DNA from: Halobiforma nitratireducens JCM 10879
Lineage (GTDB): Archaea; Halobacteriota; Halobacteria; Halobacteriales; Natrialbaceae
Length of the DNA: 64,000 nt
NCBI RefSeq assembly: GCF_000337895.1
Contig: NZ_AOMA01000070.1
Span: 25,039 to 89,038 of the forward strand
Reading direction: 5' to 3'
The translations under genes and the position numbers were made by a program. The notes beneath the pieces were generated by a model, which did not search any database, had not been told where the DNA came from, and saw nothing but the letters and a program-made list of their open reading frames with translations. This document shows, piece after piece, positions 8,234 to 17,419 of the stretch; positions within the stretch are counted from its first letter, which is position 1, and the number at the start of each line of letters is the position of its first letter.

Positions 8234-9384
8234 GCGACCACGACTTCGTCTCCGGCAGCAAGCCGATCGCCTTCGAACGGGGCGAGGGATCGTCCCTCTA
8301 CACGCCCGACGGGACCGAGTATCTGGACGCCGGGGCGAGCTACGCCTGCACACCGCTGGGACACAGCCACCCCGCGGTCGTCGAGGCGGTTCAGGAGCAG
8401 GTCGGCGATCTGACGTTCGTCGACTCCTCGTTCCCCGTCGAGGCCCGCGAGGACGCCTACGCCTCGCTCGTCGCGTCGACCCCCGACGGCCTCGACTCGG
8501 CCTGGTTCTGCAACTCCGGTACCGAGGCCAACGAGGCCGCCCTGAAGTTCGCGCGGTCGGCAACCGGCGACTCGAAGATCGTCGCTGCGACCCGCTCGTT
8601 CCACGGGCGGACGATGGGGTCGCTCGCGGCGACCTGGAAGGACGCGTACAAGGACCCGTACGAGCCGCTGGCCGGTGACATCGAGTTCGTCCCGTACGGC
8701 GACGACGCGGAACTCGCCGCGGCCGTCGACGACGAGACCGCGGCCGTCATCCTCGAACCGATCCAGGGAGAGGGCGGAATCAACGTCCCGCCGGCGGGCT
8801 ACCTCGAGCACGCCCGCGAGTTGACCGAAGAGGCAGGCGCGGCGCTCGTCCTCGACGAAGTACAGACCGGGATGGGACGGACGGGCTCGATGTGGGCCTG
8901 TCAGAACGTCGGCGTCACGCCCGACGTACTCACGACGGCGAAGGGGCTGGGCAACGGTCTCCCAGTCGGCGGCATCGCGGTTCGAGGCTGGATCGCCGAC
9001 GGCGCGGCCTCCCACAACTCGACGTTCAGCGGCGGTCCCGTCGTCTCCGCGGCGGTCCACGCGACGATCTCCACGCTCGTCGAGGAGGAGTGGCCCGCCC
9101 ACGCCGCCGAGATGGGCGACTCCCTCCGGGCCGAACTCGAGACAGCCATCGGCGACGACGTTCGGGACGTCCGCGGCGAGGGACTGCTCGTCGGGCTCGA
9201 GTTGAAACGTGGGGCCAACCGCGTCGCTCGCGACCTGGCGATGAACCACCAGGTGCTCGCGCTGCCGGCGGGCCGGACGGTCCTCCGTCTGTTGCCCCCG
9301 CTCGTGATCGACGAGACGGACACAGACCGGATCGTCGACGCGCTGACGGCGGTCGTCGCTCCGGAAGCGGAGGCCCAGTCATGA
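8230..9384 (+). CDS. argD: LysW-glutamate-semialdehyde aminotransferase (ArgD/LysJ)
   Basis: A 384-residue class III aminotransferase that uses PLP to convert the carrier-bound semialdehyde to carrier-bound ornithine. The PLP lysine is in TTAKGLGNGLP (Lys about 238), preceded by LVLDEVQTGMGRTG with the Asp that contacts the pyridine nitrogen. CNSGTEANEAALKFAR near residue 95 is the phosphate-cup region. It starts at GTG 8230, overlapping the argB stop by four bases, and overlaps argE likewise at its end, so translation is probably coupled throughout. Confidence 0.94.
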   Translation: MSDHDFVSGSKPIAFERGEGSSLYTPDGTEYLDAGASYACTPLGHSHPAVVEAVQEQVGDLTFVDSSFPVEAREDAYASLVASTPDGLDSAWFCNSGTEANEAALKFARSATGDSKIVAATRSFHGRTMGSLAATWKDAYKDPYEPLAGDIEFVPYGDDAELAAAVDDETAAVILEPIQGEGGINVPPAGYLEHARELTEEAGAALVLDEVQTGMGRTGSMWACQNVGVTPDVLTTAKGLGNGLPVGGIAVRGWIADGAASHNSTFSGGPVVSAAVHATISTLVEEEWPAHAAEMGDSLRAELETAIGDDVRDVRGEGLLVGLELKRGANRVARDLAMNHQVLALPAGRTVLRLLPPLVIDETDTDRIVDALTAVVAPEAEAQS

Positions 9385-10544
9385 ACGCATCGATGGACGA
9401 CCCCACAGTCACGCTCGAGGACGCACGGACCCTGCTGATCGATCTCGTCTCGACTCCCTCGCCGTCCGGTGAGGAGGGGGCGGCGGCAGAACGCCTCGTC
9501 GAGTTCTTCGCGGCCCACGGCCGCGAGGCCTGGACCGACGAGGTCGGAAACGTCCGCGCACCTGCGGACGATTCGGTGCTTTTGACCTCCCACGTCGACA
9601 CCGTTCCCGGCGAGATTCCGGTCGAAGTCGAGCCTGCGGACGAGGCAGACCTCGAGGCCGGCGTGGCCGACAACGAGGGCGAAGACGTCCTCTGGGGCCG
9701 GGGCAGCGTCGACGCCACCGGCCCGCTGGCGGCGATGGCGGTCGCCGCCGTCCGGACGGGTGTCTCGTTCGTCGGCGTCGTCGGCGAGGAGACGAACTCC
9801 CGCGGGGCCCGCCATCTCGTCGCCGAGCGAGAAACACCCGAGGCGGTCGTCAACGGTGAGCCAAGCGGCACCGACGGCATCACCCTCGGCTATCGTGGGT
9901 TCCTGGCGGGGACCTACGTGGCGACGAGCGAGTCGGGCCACACCTCGCGCCCGGAACCCAACGCGATCCAGCACGCGACGGAGTGGTGGACGAGCGTCGA
10001 GGCGGCGTTCGAGACCGACGAGTACGGCATCGGCCCGGCGGACCGGCGAGACGGAGGCGACGAAGCCGCCGAACTACCCGTCTTCGAGCAGGTGACCGCC
10101 AAACCGGTCGCCGTCGAGGGTGGGATCAGTGACGACGGGCTCTCGGTGGAAGCGACCCTCGAGGCTCAGCTACGGGTGCCGCCGTCGATGGACGTCGAGA
10201 CGGTCCGCGAGATCGCCGAATCGGAACTCGAGATCGGCACCGTCTCGTGGGCCGAACCGATCCCGCCGGTGATGGAGAGCCCTCGGACCGAGATTGCCCG
10301 TGCGTTCCGCGCGGCGATCAGGGCCGAAGGCGGCGATCCCCGGCTGCTTCGCAAGACCGGCACCAGCGACATGAACATCTACGCCGGCGCGTGGGACTGT
10401 CCGATGGCGACCTACGGGCCCGGCAACTCGGAACTGGATCACGCGCCCGACGAGCGGCTCTCGCTGGCCGAGTTCGACCGGTCGGTGGCCGTCCTCGAGC
10501 GCGTCGCAGCGACGTGTTCGGACGCCGGAGGTGCGGACGAATGA
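9381..10544 (+). CDS. argE: LysW-ornithine hydrolase (ArgE/LysK, M20 family)
   Basis: A 387-residue zinc peptidase that releases ornithine from LysW. Metal and catalytic blocks are visible in order: TSHVDTVPG, GRGSVDATGPLAAM, GEETNSRGARH and VNGEPSG. The start MNASMDDPTV at 9381 follows from the four-base overlap with argD; the frame is open further upstream but only as an argD shadow. A second possible start at the internal Met (residue 5) would change little. This step regenerates the carrier. Confidence 0.93.
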   Translation: MNASMDDPTVTLEDARTLLIDLVSTPSPSGEEGAAAERLVEFFAAHGREAWTDEVGNVRAPADDSVLLTSHVDTVPGEIPVEVEPADEADLEAGVADNEGEDVLWGRGSVDATGPLAAMAVAAVRTGVSFVGVVGEETNSRGARHLVAERETPEAVVNGEPSGTDGITLGYRGFLAGTYVATSESGHTSRPEPNAIQHATEWWTSVEAAFETDEYGIGPADRRDGGDEAAELPVFEQVTAKPVAVEGGISDDGLSVEATLEAQLRVPPSMDVETVREIAESELEIGTVSWAEPIPPVMESPRTEIARAFRAAIRAEGGDPRLLRKTGTSDMNIYAGAWDCPMATYGPGNSELDHAPDERLSLAEFDRSVAVLERVAATCSDAGGADE

Positions 10545-11452
10545 GCACAGTCAGACACTTCCTCGAGATCGACGACGTATCGACCGACGAACTGCGTGCG
10601 ATCCTCGATCGCGCAGACGAGTACAAACGCGCCCAGGCCGACGGCCAGGACCACGAGGACCTCGAAGGTCAGACGCTGGGCATGATCTTCCAGAAGCCAA
10701 GCACTCGGACGCGGGTCTCCTTCGAGACCGGACTGACACAACTCGGCGGTCACGCCGTTTTCCTCGGCGAAGACGACATTCAGCTGGGTCGTGGGGAGCC
10801 GCTGAAAGACACCTCGCGGACGCTCTCGCGGTACGTCGACGCCGTGATGGCTCGCGTGTTCAAACACGAGAACATCGAGGTGTTCGCCGACTACGCCGAC
10901 GTGCCGGTCGTCAACGGGCTGACCGACGACGCACACCCCTGCCAGACGCTCGCGGACTTACAGACGATCCGCGAACTCGAGGGCGGATTCGAGGACGTCG
11001 AGGCGGCCTGGATCGGCGACGGTAACAACGTCGCCCAGTCGTTTACCGTCGGCTGCGCGCTGACGGACATCGATCTGACGGTCGCGACGCCGGACGGGTA
11101 CGGACTCGACGACGACGTCGTCGAGCGCGCCCGCCAACTGGGTGGCGATCCGACGCTGACGGACGATCCCGTCGCGGCCGCGTCCGGCGCTGACGTCATC
11201 TACACCGACGTCTGGATCAGCATGGGACAGGAGGACGAACGCGACGTCCGGATGAACGCCTTCGAGGGGTTCCAAGTCTGCTCGGACCTGCTCTCTCAGG
11301 CACCCGACGCGTCGGTGATGCACTGTCTGCCGGCCCACCGCGGCGAGGAGATCACCGACGAGGTCATCGAGAGCGATCGCTCGATCGTCTTCGACCAAGC
11401 CGAGAACCGACTACACGCACAGAAGGCGCTTCTGAGTTGGCTCCTCGAGTGA
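10541..11452 (+). CDS. argF: Ornithine carbamoyltransferase
   Basis: A 303-residue enzyme that makes citrulline from ornithine and carbamoyl phosphate, the link from the LysW part of the pathway to ArgG. It shows the carbamoyl-phosphate loop FQKPSTRTRVSFE near residues 48-60, HPCQTLADL for the second domain and the catalytic HCLPAHRGEE. Together with the genes before it, this completes glutamate-to-arginine synthesis in one locus. The ATG at 10541 overlaps the argE stop. Confidence 0.96.
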   Translation: MSTVRHFLEIDDVSTDELRAILDRADEYKRAQADGQDHEDLEGQTLGMIFQKPSTRTRVSFETGLTQLGGHAVFLGEDDIQLGRGEPLKDTSRTLSRYVDAVMARVFKHENIEVFADYADVPVVNGLTDDAHPCQTLADLQTIRELEGGFEDVEAAWIGDGNNVAQSFTVGCALTDIDLTVATPDGYGLDDDVVERARQLGGDPTLTDDPVAAASGADVIYTDVWISMGQEDERDVRMNAFEGFQVCSDLLSQAPDASVMHCLPAHRGEEITDEVIESDRSIVFDQAENRLHAQKALLSWLLE

Positions 11453-11608
11453 GCGTTCGAATGTCGGACCGAAGGCTAGGAGACTGCTACTGCTAGCAAA
11501 GCGGGTCACGGGTACGCCGGCAGTGACCGGCAAACCCCGTAGCGGTGAGAGCTTCTACGAAGGGCTCCGATGCGGAGCGAAGAACCCCGACCCCGAGTTC
11601 GACGCCAC
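11453..11608. other. Gap after argF
   Basis: The 156 bases between argF and the convergent membrane protein contain an inverted repeat GGTCAC / GTGACC around 11507-11531 but no T-tract, no convincing ORF and no RNA gene that I could recognise. Confidence 0.4.
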
Positions 11609-12133
11609 TCAGTCGAGCAGCCGTCCGACGACGAGGGCGTAGCCGAGCCCGAGCAACAGACCGAACAGGAGGTGGTCGACGATCGGTTCGACTGCGAAAA
11701 CGTCGACTTGCTGGGCCGTCGTGAACGCGTACCCGGCGAGCAACACGTTCCAGCCGATCACGACGTTGACGAGCCACAATACGGCTCCATAGCCGAGTCC
11801 GAGCACGGCCCCCGTCGGTATCGCCTTCGCTGCCGACCGTAGCCGTTCGTGATAGACGATGACTCCGAACACGGCCCCGAACACGATGCTGTAGGCCACG
11901 TGGATCAGCCACCACAGGTGGAATTCGGGCAACGCGATAAGGACACCGGCCGGTGAGCCGACCCCGAGTGCAGCAAGTGCCGGACGCGCGAGACCCGCGA
12001 GACCTCCGATCGCCGCCGCTTGCGGCCAGTTCGCGTAGGTGATGACGCTGCGGTTCGGTGGGTACGATTCCGCCTCGTCGGTCGCGTCGATCTCCGGTTC
12101 CGTCCCCATACGACGACCTGCCGATGGCTCCAT
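11609..12133 (-). CDS. Polytopic membrane protein of unknown function
   Basis: A 174-residue protein with a polar N-terminus (about 25 residues) followed by four predicted membrane segments (about 33-52, 65-90, 100-123 and 150-172). The ATG at 12133 is chosen over the TTG at 12271 because the upstream part is Arg/Ser-rich and lacks membrane character, and because an AT-rich TTGATAAC-type box lies about 25 bases before it. I do not recognise the family. It is convergent with argF. Confidence 0.6.
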   Translation of the reverse strand: MEPSAGRRMGTEPEIDATDEAESYPPNRSVITYANWPQAAAIGGLAGLARPALAALGVGSPAGVLIALPEFHLWWLIHVAYSIVFGAVFGVIVYHERLRSAAKAIPTGAVLGLGYGAVLWLVNVVIGWNVLLAGYAFTTAQQVDVFAVEPIVDHLLFGLLLGLGYALVVGRLLD

Positions 12134-12354
12134 CGTATTCGTTGCACTAGTTATCAAACTGTGGGAACGAAGGGAGAGGGTGATGTAGCCGGCCGACGAC
12201 AACAAACGTGACCGGCTGTCCGGGCTCGAGCAGCTACGGACGAAGGGGAAACGCTTCGTTGCGGCAGTCAACAGCCTGTTGAAGCGGCCTTCACGGATAT
12301 CTTTTCGTTGAACTATCGACAGCGGTTATTTGTCGCTGTCGGCGAACGACGAGT

Positions 12355-12432
12355 ATGTCGTTCAGGGAGCTACTCGGCGTGCTCATCCTGCTTCTCGGTC
12401 CAGCCGCGCTGCTGGCCTTTCACCTGACGTGA
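12355..12432 (+). CDS. Candidate 25-residue single-pass membrane protein
   Basis: ATG at 12355 opens a 25-codon frame: a short MSFREL head and then a nearly continuous hydrophobic helix (LGVLILLLGPAALLAF) ending HLT. An AT-rich GGTTATTT box lies 24-31 bases upstream, the correct distance for a leaderless gene. A hydrophobic frame with a well-placed TATA box is unusual among random short frames here, most of which are Arg-rich. No known family is assigned. Confidence 0.45.
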   Translation: MSFRELLGVLILLLGPAALLAFHLT

Positions 12433-12488
12433 TCGGCTACCATTGGTAGCACGAACACGGTCGGCTGTGCACCGACGGCCGGACGGGT

Positions 12489-12574
12489 CTGTAGTACCGA
12501 CTGCAGGGATTTGCACACTGATCGCCGATCCGTCTGGCGATCAGATGTGCACTGACTTGCAGTGGCTACTATAG
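12489..12574 (-). repeat. 86-bp imperfect palindromic repeat, copy 1
   Basis: One of three copies of an 86-bp sequence in this window (others at 59342-59427 and 61402-61487); this one is in the opposite orientation. Its ends are CTGTAGTA and TACTATAG, and the centre is CTGATCGCC and GGCGATCAG around a nine-base AGACGGATC spacer (as read on the minus strand). All three copies are exactly 86 bp. No coding frame. It lies in the gap before thrC. Confidence 0.9.
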
Positions 12575-12674
12575 CGGTCGCCTCCGGCACAACCACGTTG
12601 ACGGTGGGGTTCGAGTAGGATGGTGACGGACGAACCGCTATCGGTCGGAGTCAGAAGCGGCCGCAATCCACGCG

Positions 12675-12682
12675 TTTTTTAT
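12675..12682 (+). promoter_or_regulatory. TATA box of thrC
   Basis: TTTTTTAT lies about 24-31 bases before the ATG at 12706, supporting that ATG and a leaderless transcript over the upstream TTG at 12685. Confidence 0.55.
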
Positions 12683-12705
12683 CTTTGCCACCCTCCCGGA
12701 CGACA

Positions 12706-13965
12706 ATGAGTCTCAGTCTCTCGGCCGAACAGCCGGCCGTCCCGGCGGACGCGGACGACGGGGTCTGGCTCGAGTGTATCGACTGCGGCGCGACGTTTGC
12801 TCCCTTCGAGGACGTTCGCTACACCTGTGACGACTGCGACGGACTCCTCGAAGTGCGCTACGCGGACCACCCGACCTTCGATGACTTCGAGGGGAGGGGC
12901 GTCTGGCGCTACGCCGACGCCCTGCCGCTTTCCGAGGGCGTGACGGCCCAGGAGGGCGCGACGCCGTTATACGAGGTGCCCCGGCTCGAGGAGTCGATCG
13001 GCGTCCAGGCAGTGCGGATCAAACACGAGGGAATGAACCCGACGGGATCGTTCAAGGATCGCGGGATGACCGTCGGCGTCGCCGTCGCGACGGAACTGGG
13101 CGTCGACCGACTCGCCTGTGCGTCGACGGGGAACACGAGCGCGGCGCTGGCGGCCTACGGCTCCCGCGGCGGGATGGAGACGCTGGTCCTGCTGCCAGCG
13201 GGAAAAGTAGCCGCCGGGAAGGTCGCCCAGGCGAGTCTCCACGGGGCTCGCATCCTGGAGGTCGACGGCAACTTCGACGCCTGTCTCGATATCGTCCAGG
13301 ACCTCGCCCAGCAGGGCGAGGCCTACCTGCTGAACTCCCTGAACCCCTTCCGGCTCGAAGGCCAGAAGACGATCGGACTCGAGATCCTCGAGGCGTTCCG
13401 CGAGGACTACGATGCGTTCCCCGACCGGATCGTCCTCCCCGTCGGGAACGCGGGCAACACCGCGGCGCTGTACAAGGCGTTCCGGGAACTCGTCCAGGCG
13501 GGCGCACTCGCCGAGAGCGAGGTGCCGAAACTGACTGGCGTCCAGGCCGAGGGAGCCGCGCCGATGGTCGAAGCAGTCGAAAACGGCGCAGACGAGGTTC
13601 GACGGTGGGACGACGTCGAGACCCGCGCGACCGCGATCCGGATCGGGAACCCGGTCAACGCGCCGAAGGCCCTGCCGGGAATCCGGGAAACCGGCGGCAC
13701 TGCCGTCGCCGTCTCCGACGCGGCGATCACCGAGGCCCAGCGTGATCTCGCCAGTGAGGGCGTCGGCGTCGAACCCGCCTCCGCGGCCTCCGTCGCCGGC
13801 CTCCGGAAGCTGCGCGCCGAGGGAATCGTCGACGACGACGAGCGCGTCGCCTGCCTGACGACGGGCCACCTGCTCAAAGATCCCGACGCCGCCGCGGCCG
13901 CGGGAAGCGATCCGGAACCGGTTCCAGCGGAGACGGACGGCGTCCTGGATCACGTACAGAATTGA
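12706..13965 (+). CDS. thrC: Threonine synthase
   Basis: A 419-residue PLP enzyme that converts O-phosphohomoserine to threonine. An N-terminal zinc ribbon (CIDC and CDDC, about residues 24-46) precedes the catalytic domain, as in many archaeal enzymes of this family. The PLP lysine is in NPTGSFKDRG (Lys117), and CASTGNTSAALAAYG follows. LPVGNAGNTAALYKAF is the glycine-rich phosphate loop. The C-terminus is acidic. It stands alone, with the 86-bp repeat upstream; aspartate kinase at 57804 belongs to the same pathway. Confidence 0.93.
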   Translation: MSLSLSAEQPAVPADADDGVWLECIDCGATFAPFEDVRYTCDDCDGLLEVRYADHPTFDDFEGRGVWRYADALPLSEGVTAQEGATPLYEVPRLEESIGVQAVRIKHEGMNPTGSFKDRGMTVGVAVATELGVDRLACASTGNTSAALAAYGSRGGMETLVLLPAGKVAAGKVAQASLHGARILEVDGNFDACLDIVQDLAQQGEAYLLNSLNPFRLEGQKTIGLEILEAFREDYDAFPDRIVLPVGNAGNTAALYKAFRELVQAGALAESEVPKLTGVQAEGAAPMVEAVENGADEVRRWDDVETRATAIRIGNPVNAPKALPGIRETGGTAVAVSDAAITEAQRDLASEGVGVEPASAASVAGLRKLRAEGIVDDDERVACLTTGHLLKDPDAAAAAGSDPEPVPAETDGVLDHVQN

Positions 13966-14006
13966 ACGCGAACCGTGCGTGACGGATACGTCCTCCGTCC
14001 GACGCG

Positions 14007-14762
14007 TCAATCCGAGCGAGACGCTTCCGTTCCGGCGTCGGCCTCGAGCGTCGAGCCGGCAGCGTTCGCCGCCGACTCCGAACCGGTTCGAACCTCACGG
14101 ACGTACCCGAGGAAGTTGGCGAAGACGAGTTTCGCTGGGCAGGCCCGGCGGTAGTTTTCCTGGGTGATTTCGGCGAGAATGGACTCGAGCCGCTCGTCGG
14201 AGAGTTCCTTCCGGTGGACTAGCTCTCGTGCGGTCTTCGAGTCGTACTCGGGGTGAAACTGGACACCGAAGACGTGGTCTTTCCGGAAGCCGTGGTTCGA
14301 GTACTCGTTCTCGGCGAGGGGGTCGGCTCCGGGTGGGAGATCCGAGACCTCGTCGGAGTGACTGGTGAAAGCGAGGAACTCCTCGGGAACGCCGTCGAAC
14401 AGCCGCGAGTCGGCGGTTCGCTCGATGTGACTGTAGCCGACCTCGTAGGCACCCATGTCCTCGACGGTGCCACCTAACACGTCGGCCAGCAGCTGGTGCC
14501 CCCAACAGACCCCGAGAAACGGAACGCCGCGGTCGATCGCTTCGCTGACCCAGCCTTTGGTGGCGTCGATCCACTCCTCGTCCCAGTAGACCGAGGAGCG
14601 CGATCCGGTGACGACCGCACCGTCGTAGTCGTAGCCGCTAGGGACCTCGCCGTCGGTAACGTCGAACTCGGAGAGGGACGCGTCGAGTTCGCGCCGGAAG
14701 TTCCGCGTCGTGTTCTCGTCCCGATGTGCCGCGTTCAGGACGGCAATACGCAGTCGATCCAT
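14007..14762 (-). CDS. Class I glutamine amidotransferase-like protein
   Basis: A 251-residue protein with the nucleophile motif FLGVCWGHQLLAD (Cys86) and a later FHPEYD containing the catalytic His-Glu pair, so the triad is complete. It resembles the stand-alone GMP-synthase-type amidotransferase domain proteins found in many haloarchaea, whose acceptor substrate is not known. The ATG at 14762 is preferred over an in-frame codon at 14822 because the conserved fold begins with LRIAVLNAAH. It is not next to a synthetase domain gene. It has a poorly conserved Ala/Glu-rich tail. Confidence 0.8.
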   Translation of the reverse strand: MDRLRIAVLNAAHRDENTTRNFRRELDASLSEFDVTDGEVPSGYDYDGAVVTGSRSSVYWDEEWIDATKGWVSEAIDRGVPFLGVCWGHQLLADVLGGTVEDMGAYEVGYSHIERTADSRLFDGVPEEFLAFTSHSDEVSDLPPGADPLAENEYSNHGFRKDHVFGVQFHPEYDSKTARELVHRKELSDERLESILAEITQENYRRACPAKLVFANFLGYVREVRTGSESAANAAGSTLEADAGTEASRSD

Positions 14763-14848
14763 TGGGACTCCCTGGGTGCTGGACGAAAATAGGCCTTCGG
14801 GGACGTGCCGACGTTGCCGCAACTGGTGACGCCCGTTTCACCCCCGAC

Positions 14849-15673
14849 TCAGTTCTCGCGGTCCAACTCCGCGTGCGCTTCGAGAAAGCCCGCGAGCAGG
14901 TCGTTGACCGTCCGGGATCGTTCGATCGTCGCGAGATGGCCTGCCCCCTCAAGCGGGACGAACTCGCCCCGCGGGAGTCCCCGTGCGAGGTCGCGGCCGG
15001 CGTCGGCGGGAACGAGGCCGTCGTCGGTCCCGTGGAGCACCTGCGCGGGCTGGGTCACCTCGACGAGCCACTCGCTCGCGTCGAACCCCTCGAGCGCGGC
15101 GACCTGTGCGTCCCAGCCGTCGCGGTCGGCGTCGCCGTCGACACGCCAGTCGACGACGCCGTCTATCACGTCCGGCTGTTTCTCGCGGAACTCCGCCGAG
15201 AGAGTCGTCTCGAGCGTGTTTCGCAGCGCGTCTCGGTCGTCAGGAGGGGCAAACAGCGACTCGAGGTCGAACGCCGACCCGCGTGGAGCGGTCCCGACGA
15301 GCGATAGGGTTTCGATGCGACTCGAACTCGAACTCGAACTCGAACTCGAGTCACGGGCGGCCGCCAGCGCGATCGTGCCACCGAGACCGAGCCCGACGAC
15401 GTGGGCCGTCCGAACGCCGCAGTCGGCGAGAACGGCCTCTAAGTCGGCAGCCAGCGTCTCGAGGTCGTAGGGGCCGGGCGGGGCGTCCGAGCGGCCGGTT
15501 CCGCGAAGGTCCCAGACGACGGCCTCGAAGGGACCGGTCAGGGCGGCGTGTTGCCACCCCCACGACCAGCCGCCGAGGCCGGCCTCGGGGACGAAGACGA
15601 CGGTCTCGTCGCCGTCGCCGTCGCCGTCGCGTTCGTAGAACAGGGAAACGTCGCCGTTCGATGCGGTCGGCAT
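14849..15673 (-). CDS. Alpha/beta-hydrolase fold protein lacking the usual nucleophile
   Basis: A 274-residue protein with the alpha/beta-hydrolase layout: VVFVPEAGLGGWSWGW (oxyanion region), VVWDLRGTGRSDAP, an elbow at 94-98, HGTDDGLVPAD (acid) and GAGHLATIE (His). At the elbow, where G-x-S-x-G is expected, the sequence is GLGLG, so the catalytic Ser (position 96) is Gly. Just after it is a run of ten serines (109-118) encoded by a hexanucleotide repeat. It may be non-catalytic or use another chemistry. Start ATG at 15673. Confidence 0.75.
   Translation of the reverse strand: MPTASNGDVSLFYERDGDGDGDETVVFVPEAGLGGWSWGWQHAALTGPFEAVVWDLRGTGRSDAPPGPYDLETLAADLEAVLADCGVRTAHVVGLGLGGTIALAAARDSSSSSSSSSSRIETLSLVGTAPRGSAFDLESLFAPPDDRDALRNTLETTLSAEFREKQPDVIDGVVDWRVDGDADRDGWDAQVAALEGFDASEWLVEVTQPAQVLHGTDDGLVPADAGRDLARGLPRGEFVPLEGAGHLATIERSRTVNDLLAGFLEAHAELDREN
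15315..15352. repeat. Hexanucleotide microsatellite encoding poly-Ser
   Basis: A tandem CGAACT-type hexamer run (on the minus strand alternating AGT and TCG serine codons) inside the alpha/beta-hydrolase-like gene gives ten consecutive serines. Slippage would add or remove two serines without a frameshift. Confidence 0.85.
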
Positions 15674-15741
15674 ACCCGTCCCGACGGGCGCGGCGGGGAG
15701 AAAAGCGACGGTTTCGATCGCCGCTCGTCGTTACGAGTCCG

Positions 15742-17232
15742 TTACTCGAACCGCGCCCGCACCGTCTTCGCCCCGGTCTCGAGGTCGTGACGGATCGTCC
15801 GCCCAGCGGCACGGACATCGGCGACGCCGACCCCCTGGCGGTACTTGTAGAGCAGACAGGCTCCGAGCATGAGCAACAGTCCGTACAACTGGAGCGTGCC
15901 GACGGCGACGATCGGCTCGAGGATCGTCGGGAGCGGGCCGGGGTAGCCCTCGACCTGAGCGACCATCGAGGACGGACGGTTCGTGATGCTCGCGACGAGC
16001 CCGCCGACGACGAACAGTGTGGGAACGGCGTCCTCGAACCAGACGTACAGCAACGCGATCCCGGCCGTGAAGAAGGCGACGACGAGCGGCCAGTACGACC
16101 AGATCAGCGATCCATACCAGAGGTAAGCGACCGCGAGCAGCCCGATACCGAGGACGACCCCCTGGCCTCGGCGCTGGTCGTCGGGCTCGTCGTGCCAGAC
16201 GTACAGCAGCGATACCCACGAGAAAAACACGAGCGCCAGGTAGAACCGCAGCGAGGACATGAAGATGACAGTCGCCGTCAGCGTCGCGTGGATCGCCACG
16301 AGGTGGTCGGTCCGAGTCTCGAGTCGGAGGAAACAGTACGCGAGGACGGCACCGAGCACGAGCGCGGCCGCGACCGGGAGGACGGCAGCCGGCGCGTCGG
16401 GGTAGACGTTCCAGATGAGATGAGAGAGCGGCCGCTGGATCGTCACGTAGTAGGTGTCGTCGGGGGCGTAGCCGCCGACGAAGTCGGCCGTGTCGCTACG
16501 CGGAAGCAGGATTTCGAAGAAAAAGCGGTAGAGCGTGTCGGGACCGAAGACGAGCGCGGAGGCGGCCAACCCTCCCAGACCGGTCGCCGTCGCACCTGCG
16601 ATAGCGGCCCACGAGCGTACCCGAAGCAGGTAGAGGCCGACCAGCGCCGGGAACACCTTCATCAACGCGACCGCGCCGAAGAGGACGCCAGCGGTGATCT
16701 CTCGGCCGCGATCGAGCGCGAAAAAGCCGAAGACGATTCCGGCGGCAAGCAGGAGATTGATGTTGCCGAAGTTGAGCGTCCCCGTCGAGTGAACGCCGAG
16801 GAAAAACACGAAGATCGCCCCGACGTCGAGCCAGCCGAGCGTCAGGTCCCAGCGTTCGATATAGCGGACGATAGCGACAGCCGAGGCGGCCGAGACCGCG
16901 ATCGTGATCGCGGTCAACAACAGGAAGCCGTGGAAGGAATCGAGCGCGGTGAACGGCACCCAGGTGAGGATCGTGATCGGAGGGTATAGATAGGTAAAGT
17001 GGTCACCGAAGCCGGGTGGAGTCGCCGTATAGAAGTCCTCACCGGCCAGCAACGCCTCGGCGGAGTAGTGGTAGACGTAGTAGTTGACGCCGAGACGGTC
17101 GTCGGGGCTCCACTCGAGTGGGTTGAACGAGAGCCCAAGAAAACTGACGTAGGAGCTGTAGCCGACGGCGGCCGACCAGAGGAGGACGAGCCACGCGCCG
17201 AGATAGGGTCGGGAGACGATCGGACGACTCAT
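15742..17232 (-). CDS. GT87-like (DUF2029) integral-membrane glycosyltransferase
   Basis: A 496-residue polytopic protein with about 11-12 hydrophobic helices. The first extracytoplasmic loop contains DFYTATPPGFGDHFTYLYPP, and GTLNFGNINLLLAAGIVFGF follows; both match the mannosyltransferase-like GT87/DUF2029 family, which uses lipid-linked sugars at the membrane. The start ATG at 17232 excludes a polar upstream extension to 17358. Donor and acceptor are not deducible. It is upstream and divergent of the lipoprotein at 17420. Confidence 0.75.
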   Translation of the reverse strand: MSRPIVSRPYLGAWLVLLWSAAVGYSSYVSFLGLSFNPLEWSPDDRLGVNYYVYHYSAEALLAGEDFYTATPPGFGDHFTYLYPPITILTWVPFTALDSFHGFLLLTAITIAVSAASAVAIVRYIERWDLTLGWLDVGAIFVFFLGVHSTGTLNFGNINLLLAAGIVFGFFALDRGREITAGVLFGAVALMKVFPALVGLYLLRVRSWAAIAGATATGLGGLAASALVFGPDTLYRFFFEILLPRSDTADFVGGYAPDDTYYVTIQRPLSHLIWNVYPDAPAAVLPVAAALVLGAVLAYCFLRLETRTDHLVAIHATLTATVIFMSSLRFYLALVFFSWVSLLYVWHDEPDDQRRGQGVVLGIGLLAVAYLWYGSLIWSYWPLVVAFFTAGIALLYVWFEDAVPTLFVVGGLVASITNRPSSMVAQVEGYPGPLPTILEPIVAVGTLQLYGLLLMLGACLLYKYRQGVGVADVRAAGRTIRHDLETGAKTVRARFE

Positions 17233-17419
17233 ACGCTCGCCATCAAATGGATCGTATACGTTTTTTGTGGTTCGTGTTTCGGGCTCGAGGTCCGGACCTC
17301 GTCGAAAAGCCACCGACGCCCGAGGGCGTTCAGTACGAAGCCTCTTATCTCCGGGCACTCGTTCCTACATGATAGAAACGGCAAAAAGAAGTAATTGATT
17401 CCAGTTCACTCGGTCGAGC

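Noticed and set aside
14983-16989. A 668-codon plus-strand frame opposite the hydrolase and GT87-like genes
   Set aside because: It is extremely Arg-rich and lacks any domain; it mirrors codon bias of the real minus-strand genes.
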